25,824 nt of DNA from positions 1-25,824 of the forward strand of contig CAKRRJ010000031.1 in the NCBI GenBank assembly GCA_934394615.1. Direction: 5' to 3'. The notes below the pieces were generated by a model. The model ran no database searches. It was not told where the DNA came from and saw only the letters and a list, made by a program, of their open reading frames with translations. Position 1 is the first letter of the stretch. Every line of letters begins with the position of its first letter. This DNA comes from an uncultured Lachnospiraceae bacterium. Its GTDB lineage: Bacteria > Bacillota > Clostridia > Lachnospirales > Lachnospiraceae. Below, piece after piece: positions 13,695-22,923 of the stretch. The position numbers were made by a program, and so were the translations under genes.

Positions 13695-16664
13695 ATGATG
13701 GAAAAGAAAAGAGAACCGCTTCCAAAAGCAGGAGGAAGCGTGGCAGATTTACTTGCAGAGATGGAGCGTGCTGTGGCGAAGGTGGAAGGGCAGCCGGAAT
13801 CGGCATGTGAGCAAAAAATAGAGCATGTGCAGTCCGCAGTGGATGACCAGAACCTGGAGCCTGCAGCTGACAAAAATCGGCTGATTGCAGGAAAACAGAA
13901 AAAACAGGACTCCTGGAAGCAGGAATCCGAAGCGGGACTGGCGCGTGCAGTGGAAGCGTCAGATGGGGCAGAACAGAAAGCGGACACGGATCAGGTTCCT
14001 GAAAAACTGCCGCGAAAGCATCGTCCCACCCTGCAGGAGAAACGTGCGGAAAAGCGCCTGCGCAGGCAGGCGGCCGGGGAAGAGGATTCCCTTCTCCGTT
14101 CCAGGGACGCGCTGATTGCGGCGTTTGTGGTTCCGGTGGTCATTATGCTGATTATTTTTGTGCAGCGCGGCATCTTTCCGTTCGGAGAAGAAACGTTTTT
14201 GCGCACGGATATGTACCACCAGTACGCGCCGTTTTTTTCTGAATTTCAGTATAAGCTGACGCATGGCGGAAGCCTGCTCTACAGCTGGGATGTCGGCATG
14301 GGCGTGAATTTTTCCGCACTCTATGCCTATTATCTGGCAAGTCCGTTCAACTGGCTGCTGCTTCTCTGTCCGAAGGGGCTGGTCATCGAGTTTATGACTT
14401 ACCAGATCGTGCTGAAGATTGGCCTGAGCGGTCTTTCCATGGCCTATTATTTAAGGAAGCACTGCGAAACGAACGACTTCGGCGTGGCGTTTTTCGGCAT
14501 TTTTTATGCGCTGTCCGGGTATATGGCGGCGTACAGCTGGAACATCATGTGGCTGGACTGCATCATCCTGTTCCCGCTCATCGTTCTTGGACTGGAACGC
14601 CTGGTAAAAGACGGAAAAGGAATGCTGTACTGCCTGACGCTGGGGCTGTCGATCCTTTCCAATTATTATATCTCCATCATGACCTGCATTTTTATGGTGC
14701 TGTATTTCATTGCCCTGCTGGTTCTTGATGAGGACATGCACTGGGAAAAATTTATCGGGCGCGGTTTTCAGTTTGCAGTCTATTCGCTGTTGGCGGGCGG
14801 TCTGTCTGCGGTGGTGCTGCTTCCGGAAATCTTTGCCCTGCAGATGACGGCATCGGGAGATTTTAACTTCCCGAAGACCTTTACCCAGTATTTTCCGATC
14901 TTCGATATGATTGCCCGCCATATCGGCAATGTCGAAACGGAAATTGGCCTGGATCACTGGCCGAATCTGTACTGCGGCGTTGCGGTACTGATGTTTTTTA
15001 TTCTGTATCTGCTCTGCCGGAAAGTATCCGCAAAGGAGAAAGCGGTTTACTGTGTGATGCTGCTGTTTTTCTTTGCAAGTTTTTCGTTCAATATCCTGAA
15101 TTTTATCTGGCATGGCTTTCATTATCCAAACAGCCTGCCGTGCAGACAGTCCTATATTTATATCTTCCTGGTGCTGTTTGCCTGCTACCGCGCTTATATG
15201 TATCTTGGTGAGACACCGTGGAAGCAGGTGACCGGGGCATTTGCCGGGGCAGTCGTCTTTGTGCTCATGGCACAGAAGCTGGTCACGCAGGATCATTTCC
15301 ATTTTATAGTGTATTATGTGGCAATCCTGTTTCTGGCACTGTATCTGGGCGCTATCGCGCTGTACCAGAAGGGCAGCCGCTATTATTACCCGGCGCTGTT
15401 TTACGCGCTGGCGGTGGTATCGCTGGAGGCCGCAGTCAACACTGCGGTGACAAGCGTGACGACAACCAGCCGGACCGCCTACACAGACGACAATCAGGCG
15501 GTTGATGCGCTGGTGGATTCTGTTCAGCCGAACGATTCGTTCTTCCGCATGGAAAAAGTGACGCGGAAGACAAAAAATGACGGGGCATGGATGCATTTTC
15601 CATCGGTTTCCCTGTTCTCTTCCACAGCGAATGCCGATCTGTCGTCGCTTTTCCGGAAACTTGGCTGTGAAAGCTCCACAAATGCTTACAGCATCACCGG
15701 AAGCACGCCGCTCATCGACGCGCTGTTTTCTGTCAAGTATGGCATCTATTCGGAAAAGCCGGAGGATACGCCGCTTCGCACGGTGATCGGGGAGCAGGAT
15801 GATGTCTGGCTGTATCAGAATAATTACACACTTCCGGTCGGCTTTTATGTGGAGCCGGACTTTGAGTCGAAATGGAATCTGGAAACCGGAAATCCGGCGG
15901 ATGTCCAGAACAGCCTGGCCGACGCACTCGGCGCGGAGCAGGTCATGAATCTGGTACTGGATACCACCACGGAGGGAAATGACCTGACATTTTATCCGGA
16001 GACGAGCGGAGAGTATTACGCGTATGTCGGAAACAAGAAAATAGAAAAAGTAACAGCGACCACCTGGAAAGGAACAAAGACCTTCACAAATGTGGACCGT
16101 GGTTATCTGCTGGAACTTGGCTATTGTACAGCGGGAGATGCCGTTACGCTCACAGCTGAGGACAGCAAGGAAGAAATGTGGGCAGATGTTTACCATTTCT
16201 CGGAAAACGGACTTGGGTCCGTGGCGGCAAAGCTTTCCGCACATCCGTGGAAGCTGACAAGCTGGACCGACACTTCCTTAAAGGGAACCATTTCCTGCGA
16301 CAAGGATGGATGGATGTTTACCTCCATTCCTTATGACACTGGCTGGAAAATCCTGGTGGACGGAAAAGAGCAGGAACCGGAAAAAATCCTTGATTCCTTC
16401 GTCAGCGTCTGGCTGACAGCCGGAACCCACACGGTAACGATGGAATACACGCCGAAAGGCCTGATGCCGGGAGCTATTATTTCCGGAGTCAGTGCGCTGA
16501 TCCTGATTTTCATTGCCGCAGGCGGTCAGATGCTTCGCCGGTACCGGGAAGAACAGGAATACGAGGATGATCTGGATTTTGAGGAAGAATCCGAAGAGGA
16601 ACATCCAAAATCAACAGAAAATCTGCAGCAGCCGGAACCAGGTTCTGCGCAGCTGTATAAATAA
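13695..16664 (+). CDS. YfhO-family membrane glycosyltransferase (GT-C type)
   Basis: A 989-residue multi-pass membrane protein of the YfhO family. Residues 1 to about 137 are hydrophilic, charged and probably cytoplasmic. The first membrane span is at about 138-158. The first outer loop contains [14 protein letters not shown], with the acidic residue typical of GT-C active sites, then [10 protein letters not shown]. About a dozen spans follow to about residue 600. A large outer domain (about 605-925) comes next, then a last span (about 930-950) and an acidic tail ([13 protein letters not shown]). B. subtilis YfhO adds GlcNAc to lipoteichoic acid from a lipid carrier; the acceptor here is unknown. 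ATG 13695 has AGAGGA at 13679-13684. The C-terminal region is less conserved, so substrate inference is weak. Confidence 0.88.
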   Translation: MMEKKREPLPKAGGSVADLLAEMERAVAKVEGQPESACEQKIEHVQSAVDDQNLEPAADKNRLIAGKQKKQDSWKQESEAGLARAVEASDGAEQKADTDQVPEKLPRKHRPTLQEKRAEKRLRRQAAGEEDSLLRSRDALIAAFVVPVVIMLIIFVQRGIFPFGEETFLRTDMYHQYAPFFSEFQYKLTHGGSLLYSWDVGMGVNFSALYAYYLASPFNWLLLLCPKGLVIEFMTYQIVLKIGLSGLSMAYYLRKHCETNDFGVAFFGIFYALSGYMAAYSWNIMWLDCIILFPLIVLGLERLVKDGKGMLYCLTLGLSILSNYYISIMTCIFMVLYFIALLVLDEDMHWEKFIGRGFQFAVYSLLAGGLSAVVLLPEIFALQMTASGDFNFPKTFTQYFPIFDMIARHIGNVETEIGLDHWPNLYCGVAVLMFFILYLLCRKVSAKEKAVYCVMLLFFFASFSFNILNFIWHGFHYPNSLPCRQSYIYIFLVLFACYRAYMYLGETPWKQVTGAFAGAVVFVLMAQKLVTQDHFHFIVYYVAILFLALYLGAIALYQKGSRYYYPALFYALAVVSLEAAVNTAVTSVTTTSRTAYTDDNQAVDALVDSVQPNDSFFRMEKVTRKTKNDGAWMHFPSVSLFSSTANADLSSLFRKLGCESSTNAYSITGSTPLIDALFSVKYGIYSEKPEDTPLRTVIGEQDDVWLYQNNYTLPVGFYVEPDFESKWNLETGNPADVQNSLADALGAEQVMNLVLDTTTEGNDLTFYPETSGEYYAYVGNKKIEKVTATTWKGTKTFTNVDRGYLLELGYCTAGDAVTLTAEDSKEEMWADVYHFSENGLGSVAAKLSAHPWKLTSWTDTSLKGTISCDKDGWMFTSIPYDTGWKILVDGKEQEPEKILDSFVSVWLTAGTHTVTMEYTPKGLMPGAIISGVSALILIFIAAGGQMLRRYREEQEYEDDLDFEEESEEEHPKSTENLQQPEPGSAQLYK

Positions 16665-16684
16665 AAGAAGAGGAGACTAACATT

Positions 16685-18058
16685 ATGAAATTATGGGGCG
16701 GACGCTTCACCAAAGAAGAAAACCAGCTGGTACACAATTTTAACGAGTCACTGTCATTTGACCAGAAGTTCTATCATCAGGACATTCAGGGCAGCATTGC
16801 GCATGTAACCATGCTGGCAAAGCAGGGCATTGTCTCTGAGGATGACCGCAAAGCCATCATCGACGGCTTAAACAGCATCCTGGCAGACATTGAGTCCGGA
16901 AAACTGGTATTTACCAAAGAACACGAGGATATCCATTCCTTCGTGGAGGCAAATCTGATCGAGCGCATCGGAGACGCGGGAAAACGCCTGCACACCGGCC
17001 GCAGCAGAAATGACCAGGTAGCCCTGGATATGAAGCTCTACTGCCGCGATGAGATTGATGAGATCGACGTGCTGGTAAAGAACCTGCTGGAAGAGCTGTT
17101 AAAGATCATGGAAGCCAATATCGATACCTATATGCCGGGCTTCACCCATTTGCAGAAGGCGCAGCCGGTTACCCTGGCTCACCATATGGGCGCTTACTTT
17201 GAGATGTTCTCCCGCGACAGAAGCCGTCTGCATGACATCCGCAAGCGCATGAATTACTGCCCGCTGGGCTCCGGCGCTCTGGCTGGCACCACCTATCCGC
17301 TGGACCGCGCGTATACCGCAGAGCTGCTTGGCTTTGACGGCCCGACCTTAAACAGCATGGATTCCGTATCTGACCGCGACTATGTGATTGAGCTGTTATC
17401 TGCCCTGTCCACCATTGCCATGCATTTAAGCCGTTTCTCTGAGGAAATCATCATCTGGAACAGCAATGAATACCGTTTCGTGGAGATTGACGACGCATAC
17501 AGCACCGGCAGCAGCATCATGCCGCAGAAGAAGAACCCGGATATTGCCGAGCTGGTACGTGGCAAGACCGGACGTGTTTACGGCGCGCTCATGTCCATCC
17601 TCACCACGATGAAGGGCATTCCGTTAGCATACGACAAGGACATGCAGGAAGATAAGGAGCTGACCTTTGACGCCATCGACACCGTAAAAGGCTGCCTGGC
17701 TCTGTTCACCGGCATGATCTCTACCATGACATTTAATAAAGAAGTCATGGAGGCAAGCGCGAAGAACGGATTCACCAACGCAACCGACGCGGCTGACTAC
17801 CTGGTAAACCACGGCGTACCGTTCCGCGACGCACACGGCATTGTAGGACAGCTGGTTCTGTTCTGCATCGACAAGGGCATTGCACTGGATGACATGACTC
17901 TGGATGAGTTCAAGGCCATCAGCCCGGTATTCGAGGAAGATGTCTACGAAGCCATCAGCATGAAGACCTGCGTGGAGAAGAGAACCACCATCGGCGCTCC
18001 GGGACAGGAGGCTATGAAGAAAGTTATTGCGATTTATAAAGAGCAGTTAAAGAAATAG
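16685..18058 (+). CDS. argH: Argininosuccinate lyase
   Basis: A 457-residue cytosolic enzyme that splits argininosuccinate into arginine and fumarate, the last step of arginine synthesis. The fumarase/aspartase-superfamily signature [12 protein letters not shown] lies at residues 275-286, with the catalytic serine in S276/S277. The N-terminal LWGGRF and the [13 protein letters not shown] motif (arginine-succinate binding) are intact, and the length is normal. AGGAG at 16671-16675 precedes ATG 16685. It starts only 20 nt after yfhO, with no terminator between, so readthrough from that operon is likely. argG and the other arg genes are not in the window. A terminator follows at 18071. Confidence 0.97.
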   Translation: MKLWGGRFTKEENQLVHNFNESLSFDQKFYHQDIQGSIAHVTMLAKQGIVSEDDRKAIIDGLNSILADIESGKLVFTKEHEDIHSFVEANLIERIGDAGKRLHTGRSRNDQVALDMKLYCRDEIDEIDVLVKNLLEELLKIMEANIDTYMPGFTHLQKAQPVTLAHHMGAYFEMFSRDRSRLHDIRKRMNYCPLGSGALAGTTYPLDRAYTAELLGFDGPTLNSMDSVSDRDYVIELLSALSTIAMHLSRFSEEIIIWNSNEYRFVEIDDAYSTGSSIMPQKKNPDIAELVRGKTGRVYGALMSILTTMKGIPLAYDKDMQEDKELTFDAIDTVKGCLALFTGMISTMTFNKEVMEASAKNGFTNATDAADYLVNHGVPFRDAHGIVGQLVLFCIDKGIALDDMTLDEFKAISPVFEEDVYEAISMKTCVEKRTTIGAPGQEAMKKVIAIYKEQLKK

Positions 18059-18070
18059 AAAATTGTGAAA

Positions 18071-18107
18071 CACCCCTGGAAAATTTTTGTGATTTCCGGG
18101 GGTGCTT
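18071..18107 (+). terminator. Terminator after argH
   Basis: CACCCCTGGAAA (18071-18082) pairs with TTTCCGGGGGTG (18093-18104), one G-T wobble, 10-nt loop, then CTTT. The stem is strong and the T-tract short. It lies between the convergent argH and AraC-type genes. Confidence 0.7.
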
Positions 18108-18125
18108 TCGATGTAAGAAAAATAG

Positions 18126-19064
18126 TTAGCGGAAACTTCCGGTTTTGGAATATTGTGCCAGTTTTTTTCTCAGCACCACATCCCCGGGATCTAGGAACTG
18201 CCGTTGGTTTTCGTAGAGAACCTCATCTGGTTTTAGCGCAGACCGGTATTCAGCAGGGGTGCGCTGTAGTGTAGAGCGAAAGCGTGCTGTCAGTGTTTTT
18301 AAGTCTGGAAAACCATTTTTTAACGCAATGTCTGTCAGGTTTTCACGGGTGTAAGTCAGGTCATTCAGGGCGTGCTGGAAACGCACCCGTGTGAGGTATT
18401 CATGAAAATTGATTCCAACCATCTGTTTAAATAAGGTAGAGACGTAAGTGCGGTTGTACTGGGCATAGTCAGCCAGGTCTTCCAGAGCCAGTTTTTCTGC
18501 ATAGTGCTCTTCTACATAGGTCAGCAGAAGACGCATGGTAGCGCGTCGTTTGTCTTCTTCAGGAATCTGGTTAAGCTGCTGCGGGTCAAATTCGGTAAAA
18601 AGCGTGACGAGAAGCAGTTCCAGGTTTGCTTTTGCGCTCAGCTGCGCGTAGGCACCGCCGCATTCTAATGCCTGCCAGATCTGGCTCACATAAAAACGGA
18701 TGCGGCAGAAGCGCTCCTCGTAGCGGCTGTTTCCCATGGAAAGGCAGGATGGAAACTGATAGATATAGCCCTTTTTGGCAAGAAATTTCAATGCACCAGC
18801 TGGAAAGTGCAGAACCAGAGCGCGGGTATCCGGCTGCTGGCGCATGGAAGCGTGGCCATTTCCTGGAGCGGTCAGGATCAGGTCATCCTCCAGAAGCGTG
18901 TGGTTTTGTGTACCGCGGCAATACTCCTGTTTTCCGTGAAGAACGATGCTCAGCTCGTATTCATCCGGATGCCAGTGATAGCGGTAATTCATGATATTAT
19001 GTGCAAAGCAGCGCAGATGGATATTTTCGCGCGGCAGATTCATTTCATAGTTGGTTCCTTCCAT
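18126..19064 (-). CDS. AraC-family transcriptional regulator
   Basis: A 312-residue one-component regulator. The N-terminal part (residues about 15-150) is a cupin-like sensing domain (HWHPDEYELSIVLHGKQEY). The C-terminal part (about 190-292) has the two helix-turn-helix units of AraC/XylS: LEDLADYAQYNRTYVSTLFKQ and the second ending in LTARFRSTLQRTPAEYR. It is divergent from the transporter at 19468 and probably senses the sugar acid handled by that cluster. AAAGGAG sits 6 nt upstream of the start at 19064. A promoter lies at 19146-19174. One arm of the 22-bp inverted repeat (19078-19099) is immediately upstream of its ribosome binding site, which suggests autoregulation. Confidence 0.9.
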   Translation of the reverse strand: MEGTNYEMNLPRENIHLRCFAHNIMNYRYHWHPDEYELSIVLHGKQEYCRGTQNHTLLEDDLILTAPGNGHASMRQQPDTRALVLHFPAGALKFLAKKGYIYQFPSCLSMGNSRYEERFCRIRFYVSQIWQALECGGAYAQLSAKANLELLLVTLFTEFDPQQLNQIPEEDKRRATMRLLLTYVEEHYAEKLALEDLADYAQYNRTYVSTLFKQMVGINFHEYLTRVRFQHALNDLTYTRENLTDIALKNGFPDLKTLTARFRSTLQRTPAEYRSALKPDEVLYENQRQFLDPGDVVLRKKLAQYSKTGSFR

Positions 19065-19077
19065 CTTTTTCTCCTTT

Positions 19078-19271
19078 AAAATCCAAATATTTTCCCTGTC
19101 ACAAAATTTGGAAGTACAAAATAGAATGCCAGAAGAACTGGTTTCAGAATATCGGACAAATCCACATCTGTCAAGGATTGTTTTTGCGTAAATACAAAGT
19201 GGGAATTGTCAGAACGCACAATTGCATCAGCAGAAAATCGACAACATGCACAGGGAAAATATTTGGATTTT
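19078..19271. promoter_or_regulatory. Perfect 22-bp inverted repeat, likely regulator operator pair
   Basis: The arm at 19078-19099 is the exact reverse complement of 19250-19271. Each contains CCAAATATTTTCCCTGT in one orientation. The centres are 172 bp apart, flanking the AraC-type promoter (19146-19174). This fits two binding sites for the regulator, possibly with DNA looping. The remainder of the 403-bp gap (19272-19440) is A-rich and holds no gene I can support. Confidence 0.6.
19146..19174 (-). promoter_or_regulatory. Promoter of the AraC-type regulator
   Basis: Minus strand: TTGACA (19169-19174), 17 nt, TATTCT (19146-19151). The leader of about 75 nt contains the left arm of the inverted repeat. 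Confidence 0.65.
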
Positions 19272-19446
19272 TATTCATACGGAATGAAAACAGAAAGAAA
19301 AATCAGGAAACGCAGCTGAAAAACGGACGGAAAAAACTGCGAATAATTGCAGCGACAAAAAAACAGCCTTCTGTTAGGATAAGCATAACGACAACGAGCC
19401 CCAGCCCGGGCAGCTAAGAGCTTATGGAGTTTTCAAACTATGATGT

Positions 19447-19452
19447 TATAAT
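19447..19452 (+). promoter_or_regulatory. Possible -10 box of the transporter operon
   Basis: TATAAT at 19447-19452 has no recognisable -35 at 17 nt, which would suit an activator-dependent promoter. The predicted start (about 19459) would leave only about 9 nt before ATG 19468 and cut into the ribosome binding site GAAGGGA (19454-19460). The assignment is therefore tentative. Confidence 0.3.
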
Positions 19453-19467
19453 GGAAGGGAAAAGAAT

Positions 19468-20763
19468 ATGAACACTCAAATGATGATCTGCATGGTGATC
19501 TTTGCGGCAACGCTGGTCAGCTATATGCTGAATAAGATTCCAATGTGGCTGACGGCAATGATCTCTCTGACGGCACTGTATTTTACCGGCTGCATCGACG
19601 CAAACGGAGCAATGGCTGGTTTCTCCAATGTAAATACGATTCTGATGGCAACGATGTTTATTGTGGCATCCGGTTTCCGCCGTACCTCCGTCGTGGATGG
19701 AATGTGCAGCGCGATCATGAAGCTGACACGCGGAAGTTTTCTGACAGCGTATTTCGGCTATATTCTTCTGGCCGTGCTGCTGACAAACTTTATCGCAAGC
19801 CCGATGGTTGTCTATGCGATTGTAAGTCCGCTGCTGGCAGCACTTTGCGATAAGACAGAGCACAGCCGCACCCAGTATATGTTCCCGGTTATGGTAGTCT
19901 GCGTGGCTTGCTGCGGTATTCTGCCGCTGTCCACCGCGATTCAGCAGGCCGGACAGTTTACCGGATTCATGGAGTCTTATGGATTTACCGGCATGAGCAT
20001 TCGTGCAATTGATTTCACCATTGGAACCTGGCCGATCCTGATCATTGTTCCGCTCTGGGCTCTGTTCATCGGACCGAAATTTACCCCAAAGACCCCGGTT
20101 GTGCCGATTGAAGCTCTGGAAAGCAAAAAATCCGGAAAGCAGGAACAGAAACTCAGCCCGTTTGTGGATAAGGCTGGTATCGTGATTTTCTTTGGAACGA
20201 TTTTATGCCTCATTTTCTCCAGTCAGTTACATCTGACTACCTGGTCCGTAGCGCTGACCGGAAGCCTTCTTATGGTATTATTTGGTGTTGTAGACCAGAA
20301 ATCCGCTCTGCGTGATATCCCGTGGGATATGCTGATGCTGTTTGTCGGCGCGCTGGCTCTTGGTACAGCCCTGACAAACACCGGAGCAGGTGACCTGATC
20401 GGAAATGCGCTTGCATCAGCGGTTGGCGGCACTCACAACAACTATGTACTGGGCGCGTTATTCTTCCTGATTCCGTTTTTACTGACCCAGTTCATGTTGA
20501 ACCGTTCTGTTTCCGCAGTATTTGTACCAATCTGTCTTCTGACCTGTTCCGCTCTGGGTGCAAACCCGACCGGACTGGTTCTGTTAGTCAATGCCGGTTC
20601 CCTGACCGCATTCCTGACCCCGATGGCAACCCCGGCGGTACCGATGTGTATGGCAGACGGCGGCTACGACTTAAAAGCAATCTTTAAGAGCGGCGCGCTG
20701 ATTACACTGCTTCTGCCGTTTGTTTATATCTTTTATACTATGACCGTGTTCCCGGCATTTTAA
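19468..20763 (+). CDS. SLC13/DASS-type anion permease
   Basis: A 431-residue integral membrane protein with about 11 hydrophobic segments, related to the SLC13/DASS and wider ion-transporter superfamily. These usually import di- or tricarboxylates or related acids with Na+ or H+. The two halves are repeated: hairpin regions include NVNTILMATMFIVASG plus LLTNFIASPMVVYAIVSPLLAAL in the first, and GALALGTALTNTGAGDLIG plus FLLTQFMLNRSVSAVFVPI in the second. GAAGGGA at 19454-19460 supports ATG 19468. It leads an operon with a hydrolase (18 nt gap) and an enolase-type dehydratase, which suggests uptake of a sugar acid or an acyl derivative of one. The substrate is inferred from context only. Confidence 0.85.
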   Translation: MNTQMMICMVIFAATLVSYMLNKIPMWLTAMISLTALYFTGCIDANGAMAGFSNVNTILMATMFIVASGFRRTSVVDGMCSAIMKLTRGSFLTAYFGYILLAVLLTNFIASPMVVYAIVSPLLAALCDKTEHSRTQYMFPVMVVCVACCGILPLSTAIQQAGQFTGFMESYGFTGMSIRAIDFTIGTWPILIIVPLWALFIGPKFTPKTPVVPIEALESKKSGKQEQKLSPFVDKAGIVIFFGTILCLIFSSQLHLTTWSVALTGSLLMVLFGVVDQKSALRDIPWDMLMLFVGALALGTALTNTGAGDLIGNALASAVGGTHNNYVLGALFFLIPFLLTQFMLNRSVSAVFVPICLLTCSALGANPTGLVLLVNAGSLTAFLTPMATPAVPMCMADGGYDLKAIFKSGALITLLLPFVYIFYTMTVFPAF

Positions 20764-20781
20764 AGGAAAGAAGGCGAAAAG

Positions 20782-21684
20782 ATGGGAATGACACAGGAAG
20801 AAAAAATCGCGGTTGCGGATATGGTGCGCAGCCGTGACCGATTTGGCCCGGTCAGTCCGGAAGAACTGGCGGCGCTGCCAGGAAAGGAACAGGAACTTAT
20901 GATCCGGACAAAAAGTGGAAGACAGGTCCATGTCTTTGAAGAACGTCCGGAGCATTTGCCGGAACAGGCACCATTATTCCTGAATTATCATGGTGGTGGA
21001 TTTTTGAAAGGGCGTACAGACCGTGACCGCAGATATTGCTGCGCTGTCATGGAACAGCTGAACTGTCTGGTCTGGGATGTGGATTATTGTCTCGCGCCGG
21101 AACACTCATTTCCTTCTGCAGCAGAGGAATCCTATGAGATTGCGTGTTACGCGTTTGAACATGCGGCAGAACTTGAAATCGATCCGGAAAAGATCATTCT
21201 TGCCGGACACAGCGCCGGAGGCAACCTGGTGGCGTCCGTCCTGATTAAAAACGCGGAGACAAAAGAGCTGCATCCGTGCTGTGCGCTGATGGAATATTTC
21301 CCGACAGACAATACCGTAAATCCGGTTGACCGGCTGTCAGAAAAACTAAAGCAGGATCCATTCTGGGTGAAGCGTGCGGAAACAGAAAAGATGTATACCG
21401 ATTTTTATGTAGGAGACGCAGATGCGGAAGATCCATTGTGTTCGCCTGCGTTTGCCGGGGAACAGGCCCTGGTGTCATTTCCGGACTGCCTGATTTTGTC
21501 AGCCGGAGAAGACAGCCTGCGGGAAGACACAGAGGCATTTGGAATGCGTCTGGCAAAAGCCGGAGTCTGTGTGACCATGCAGCGGATTCCGGAAGCCATG
21601 CATGGATTTACTACAAACCGGACACCTGGCTGGGAACGGGCGTTAGAACGTCAGTACCGGTTCTTTCGGGAACATTTGAGATAA
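20782..21684 (+). CDS. HSL-type alpha/beta hydrolase (esterase/lactonase candidate)
   Basis: A 300-residue alpha/beta hydrolase of the hormone-sensitive-lipase group. The oxyanion-hole motif HGGG is at residues 70-73. The nucleophile elbow GHSAGG holds S144. The likely rest of the triad is D244 (SAGEDSLRED) and H274 (PEAMHGFT). No signal peptide is present, so it acts in the cytosol on something already imported. Between a transporter and an acid-sugar dehydratase, it may remove an acyl group from, or open a lactone of, the imported substrate; that is inference. Start ATG 20782 follows GAAGG at 20770-20774. The dehydratase begins 21 nt after its stop. Confidence 0.88.
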   Translation: MGMTQEEKIAVADMVRSRDRFGPVSPEELAALPGKEQELMIRTKSGRQVHVFEERPEHLPEQAPLFLNYHGGGFLKGRTDRDRRYCCAVMEQLNCLVWDVDYCLAPEHSFPSAAEESYEIACYAFEHAAELEIDPEKIILAGHSAGGNLVASVLIKNAETKELHPCCALMEYFPTDNTVNPVDRLSEKLKQDPFWVKRAETEKMYTDFYVGDADAEDPLCSPAFAGEQALVSFPDCLILSAGEDSLREDTEAFGMRLAKAGVCVTMQRIPEAMHGFTTNRTPGWERALERQYRFFREHLR

Positions 21685-21705
21685 CACGATATAAGGAGTA
21701 AGAAG

Positions 21706-22851
21706 ATGAAAATTACAGACGTAAAGCTGCGTTTTGCGAAACATTACCTGTTTGTACAGATTTACACCGATGCCGGAATCACTGGTCTTGGTGAGGCTGG
21801 CAACTGGGGTTATCTCCAGGCTACGGCAGCAGCCATTGAAAAATTTGCGGACTATTTAATTGGAAAAGATCCGTTCCGCATTGAAGATTTTAACCAGAAT
21901 TTCCTGCGTTCCGTGTATTTCCGTGGTTCTGTCATTATGAGCGCGATCTCCGCAATTGACATTGCGCTCTGGGATATCAAAGGCAAGGCGCTTGGTGTTC
22001 CGGTCTATGAGCTTCTTGGCGGTAAGACCCGTGACAAGGTGCGTGTGTACGCGTCGGTCATGCATCTGACGGAAGATAAGAACGAGCTGGCAGAGCAGTA
22101 CCAGCAGCTGAAAGAGATGGGCTTTAGCGCAGCAAAGATCTTCTGCAACGGTCCGGTCAGCGCGCCGGATGGCAGGGGCGAGTTTTTCTCCAGCCGCATT
22201 GAGCGTGAGGTGGAGAAGGTCCGTGTCTGCAGGGAAGCGGTAGGAAACGATTTTGATTTTGTGCTGGAGGTGCACCGTGGCATGACACTGCCGGAGGCGG
22301 TTGCGTTTGGCCGTGCGGTAGAGCCGTACCGCCCAATGGTTCTGGAAGATCCGGTACCGCCGGACAATGTAGATACCATGGCTGAGGTGGCATCCAAGAT
22401 TGGTGTTCCGATCGCGACCGGAGAGCGCTTTATCGACCTGCGTGAGTTTGAAGTGCTGATGGCACGCCACGCCTGTCAGTATATCCGCCCGGATGTCTGC
22501 GCGGTCGGCGGCATTACGACCAGCAAGAAGATCTGCGCCCTGGCAGAGGCACATGACGTGCTTGTGATTCCGCACAATCCGCTTGGCCCGGTATCCACAG
22601 CAGCCTGCCTGCAGATCTGTGCTTCCATCCCGAACCTGGGCATTCAGGAACTGCCTGGCTTCTGCTTAAATGGTGCGGAAGATAAGATGGTAAAAGAGCC
22701 GCTCCGCTTTGAAAACGGCTGCATGCTGATCCCGGAGGCACCGGGCATCGGTGTGGAGCTGGCAGATGATGCCGAAGAACTGTATCCGGCCAATGAGCGC
22801 GGAAGCAACGCGGCCCGCCGGGCATTTGATGGATCTGTAAAAGACTGGTAA
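21706..22851 (+). CDS. Enolase-superfamily acid-sugar dehydratase (mandelate racemase group)
   Basis: A 381-residue member of the mandelate racemase/muconate lactonising group, closest in layout to galactonate or mannonate dehydratases. It would abstract the proton next to a carboxylate and eliminate water to give a 2-keto-3-deoxy acid. The capping domain spans about residues 1-115. The barrel has Mg ligands at E188 (LEVHRG), E214 (LEDPVPP) and E240 (TGERF), with candidate acid/base residues H190 and H290 (IPHNPLGP). The spacing equals that of E. coli GalD (D183, H185, E209, E235, H285) shifted by 5, but the first ligand is Glu instead of Asp. AAGGAG at 21693-21698 supports the start. The exact substrate is not determinable. 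No KDG kinase or aldolase is adjacent. Confidence 0.88.
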   Translation: MKITDVKLRFAKHYLFVQIYTDAGITGLGEAGNWGYLQATAAAIEKFADYLIGKDPFRIEDFNQNFLRSVYFRGSVIMSAISAIDIALWDIKGKALGVPVYELLGGKTRDKVRVYASVMHLTEDKNELAEQYQQLKEMGFSAAKIFCNGPVSAPDGRGEFFSSRIEREVEKVRVCREAVGNDFDFVLEVHRGMTLPEAVAFGRAVEPYRPMVLEDPVPPDNVDTMAEVASKIGVPIATGERFIDLREFEVLMARHACQYIRPDVCAVGGITTSKKICALAEAHDVLVIPHNPLGPVSTAACLQICASIPNLGIQELPGFCLNGAEDKMVKEPLRFENGCMLIPEAPGIGVELADDAEELYPANERGSNAARRAFDGSVKDW

Positions 22852-22867
22852 AATAATATAGAAAATA

Positions 22868-22911
22868 AACGAGAGCCGAAAATCCGCTAAAGTGGATTTT
22901 CGGCTCTCGTT
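22868..22911. terminator. Bidirectional terminator between convergent genes
   Basis: A stem of about 20 bp (AACGAGAGCCGAAAATCC at 22868-22885 with 22894-22911, plus two closing pairs) and a 4-nt loop. The minus-strand side is followed by TTATTTTC, so termination is clearest for the 3D-protein gene. The plus side lacks a T-run but the stem is very stable. Confidence 0.85.
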
Positions 22912-22923
22912 AAGTTAAAAGGA

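Noticed and set aside
14451..16244. A 597-codon open frame antisense to the YfhO gene
   Set aside because: The translation is rich in His, Arg, Cys and Gln, has no recognisable domain and no suitable ribosome binding site. It mirrors the codon bias of the real gene on the other strand.
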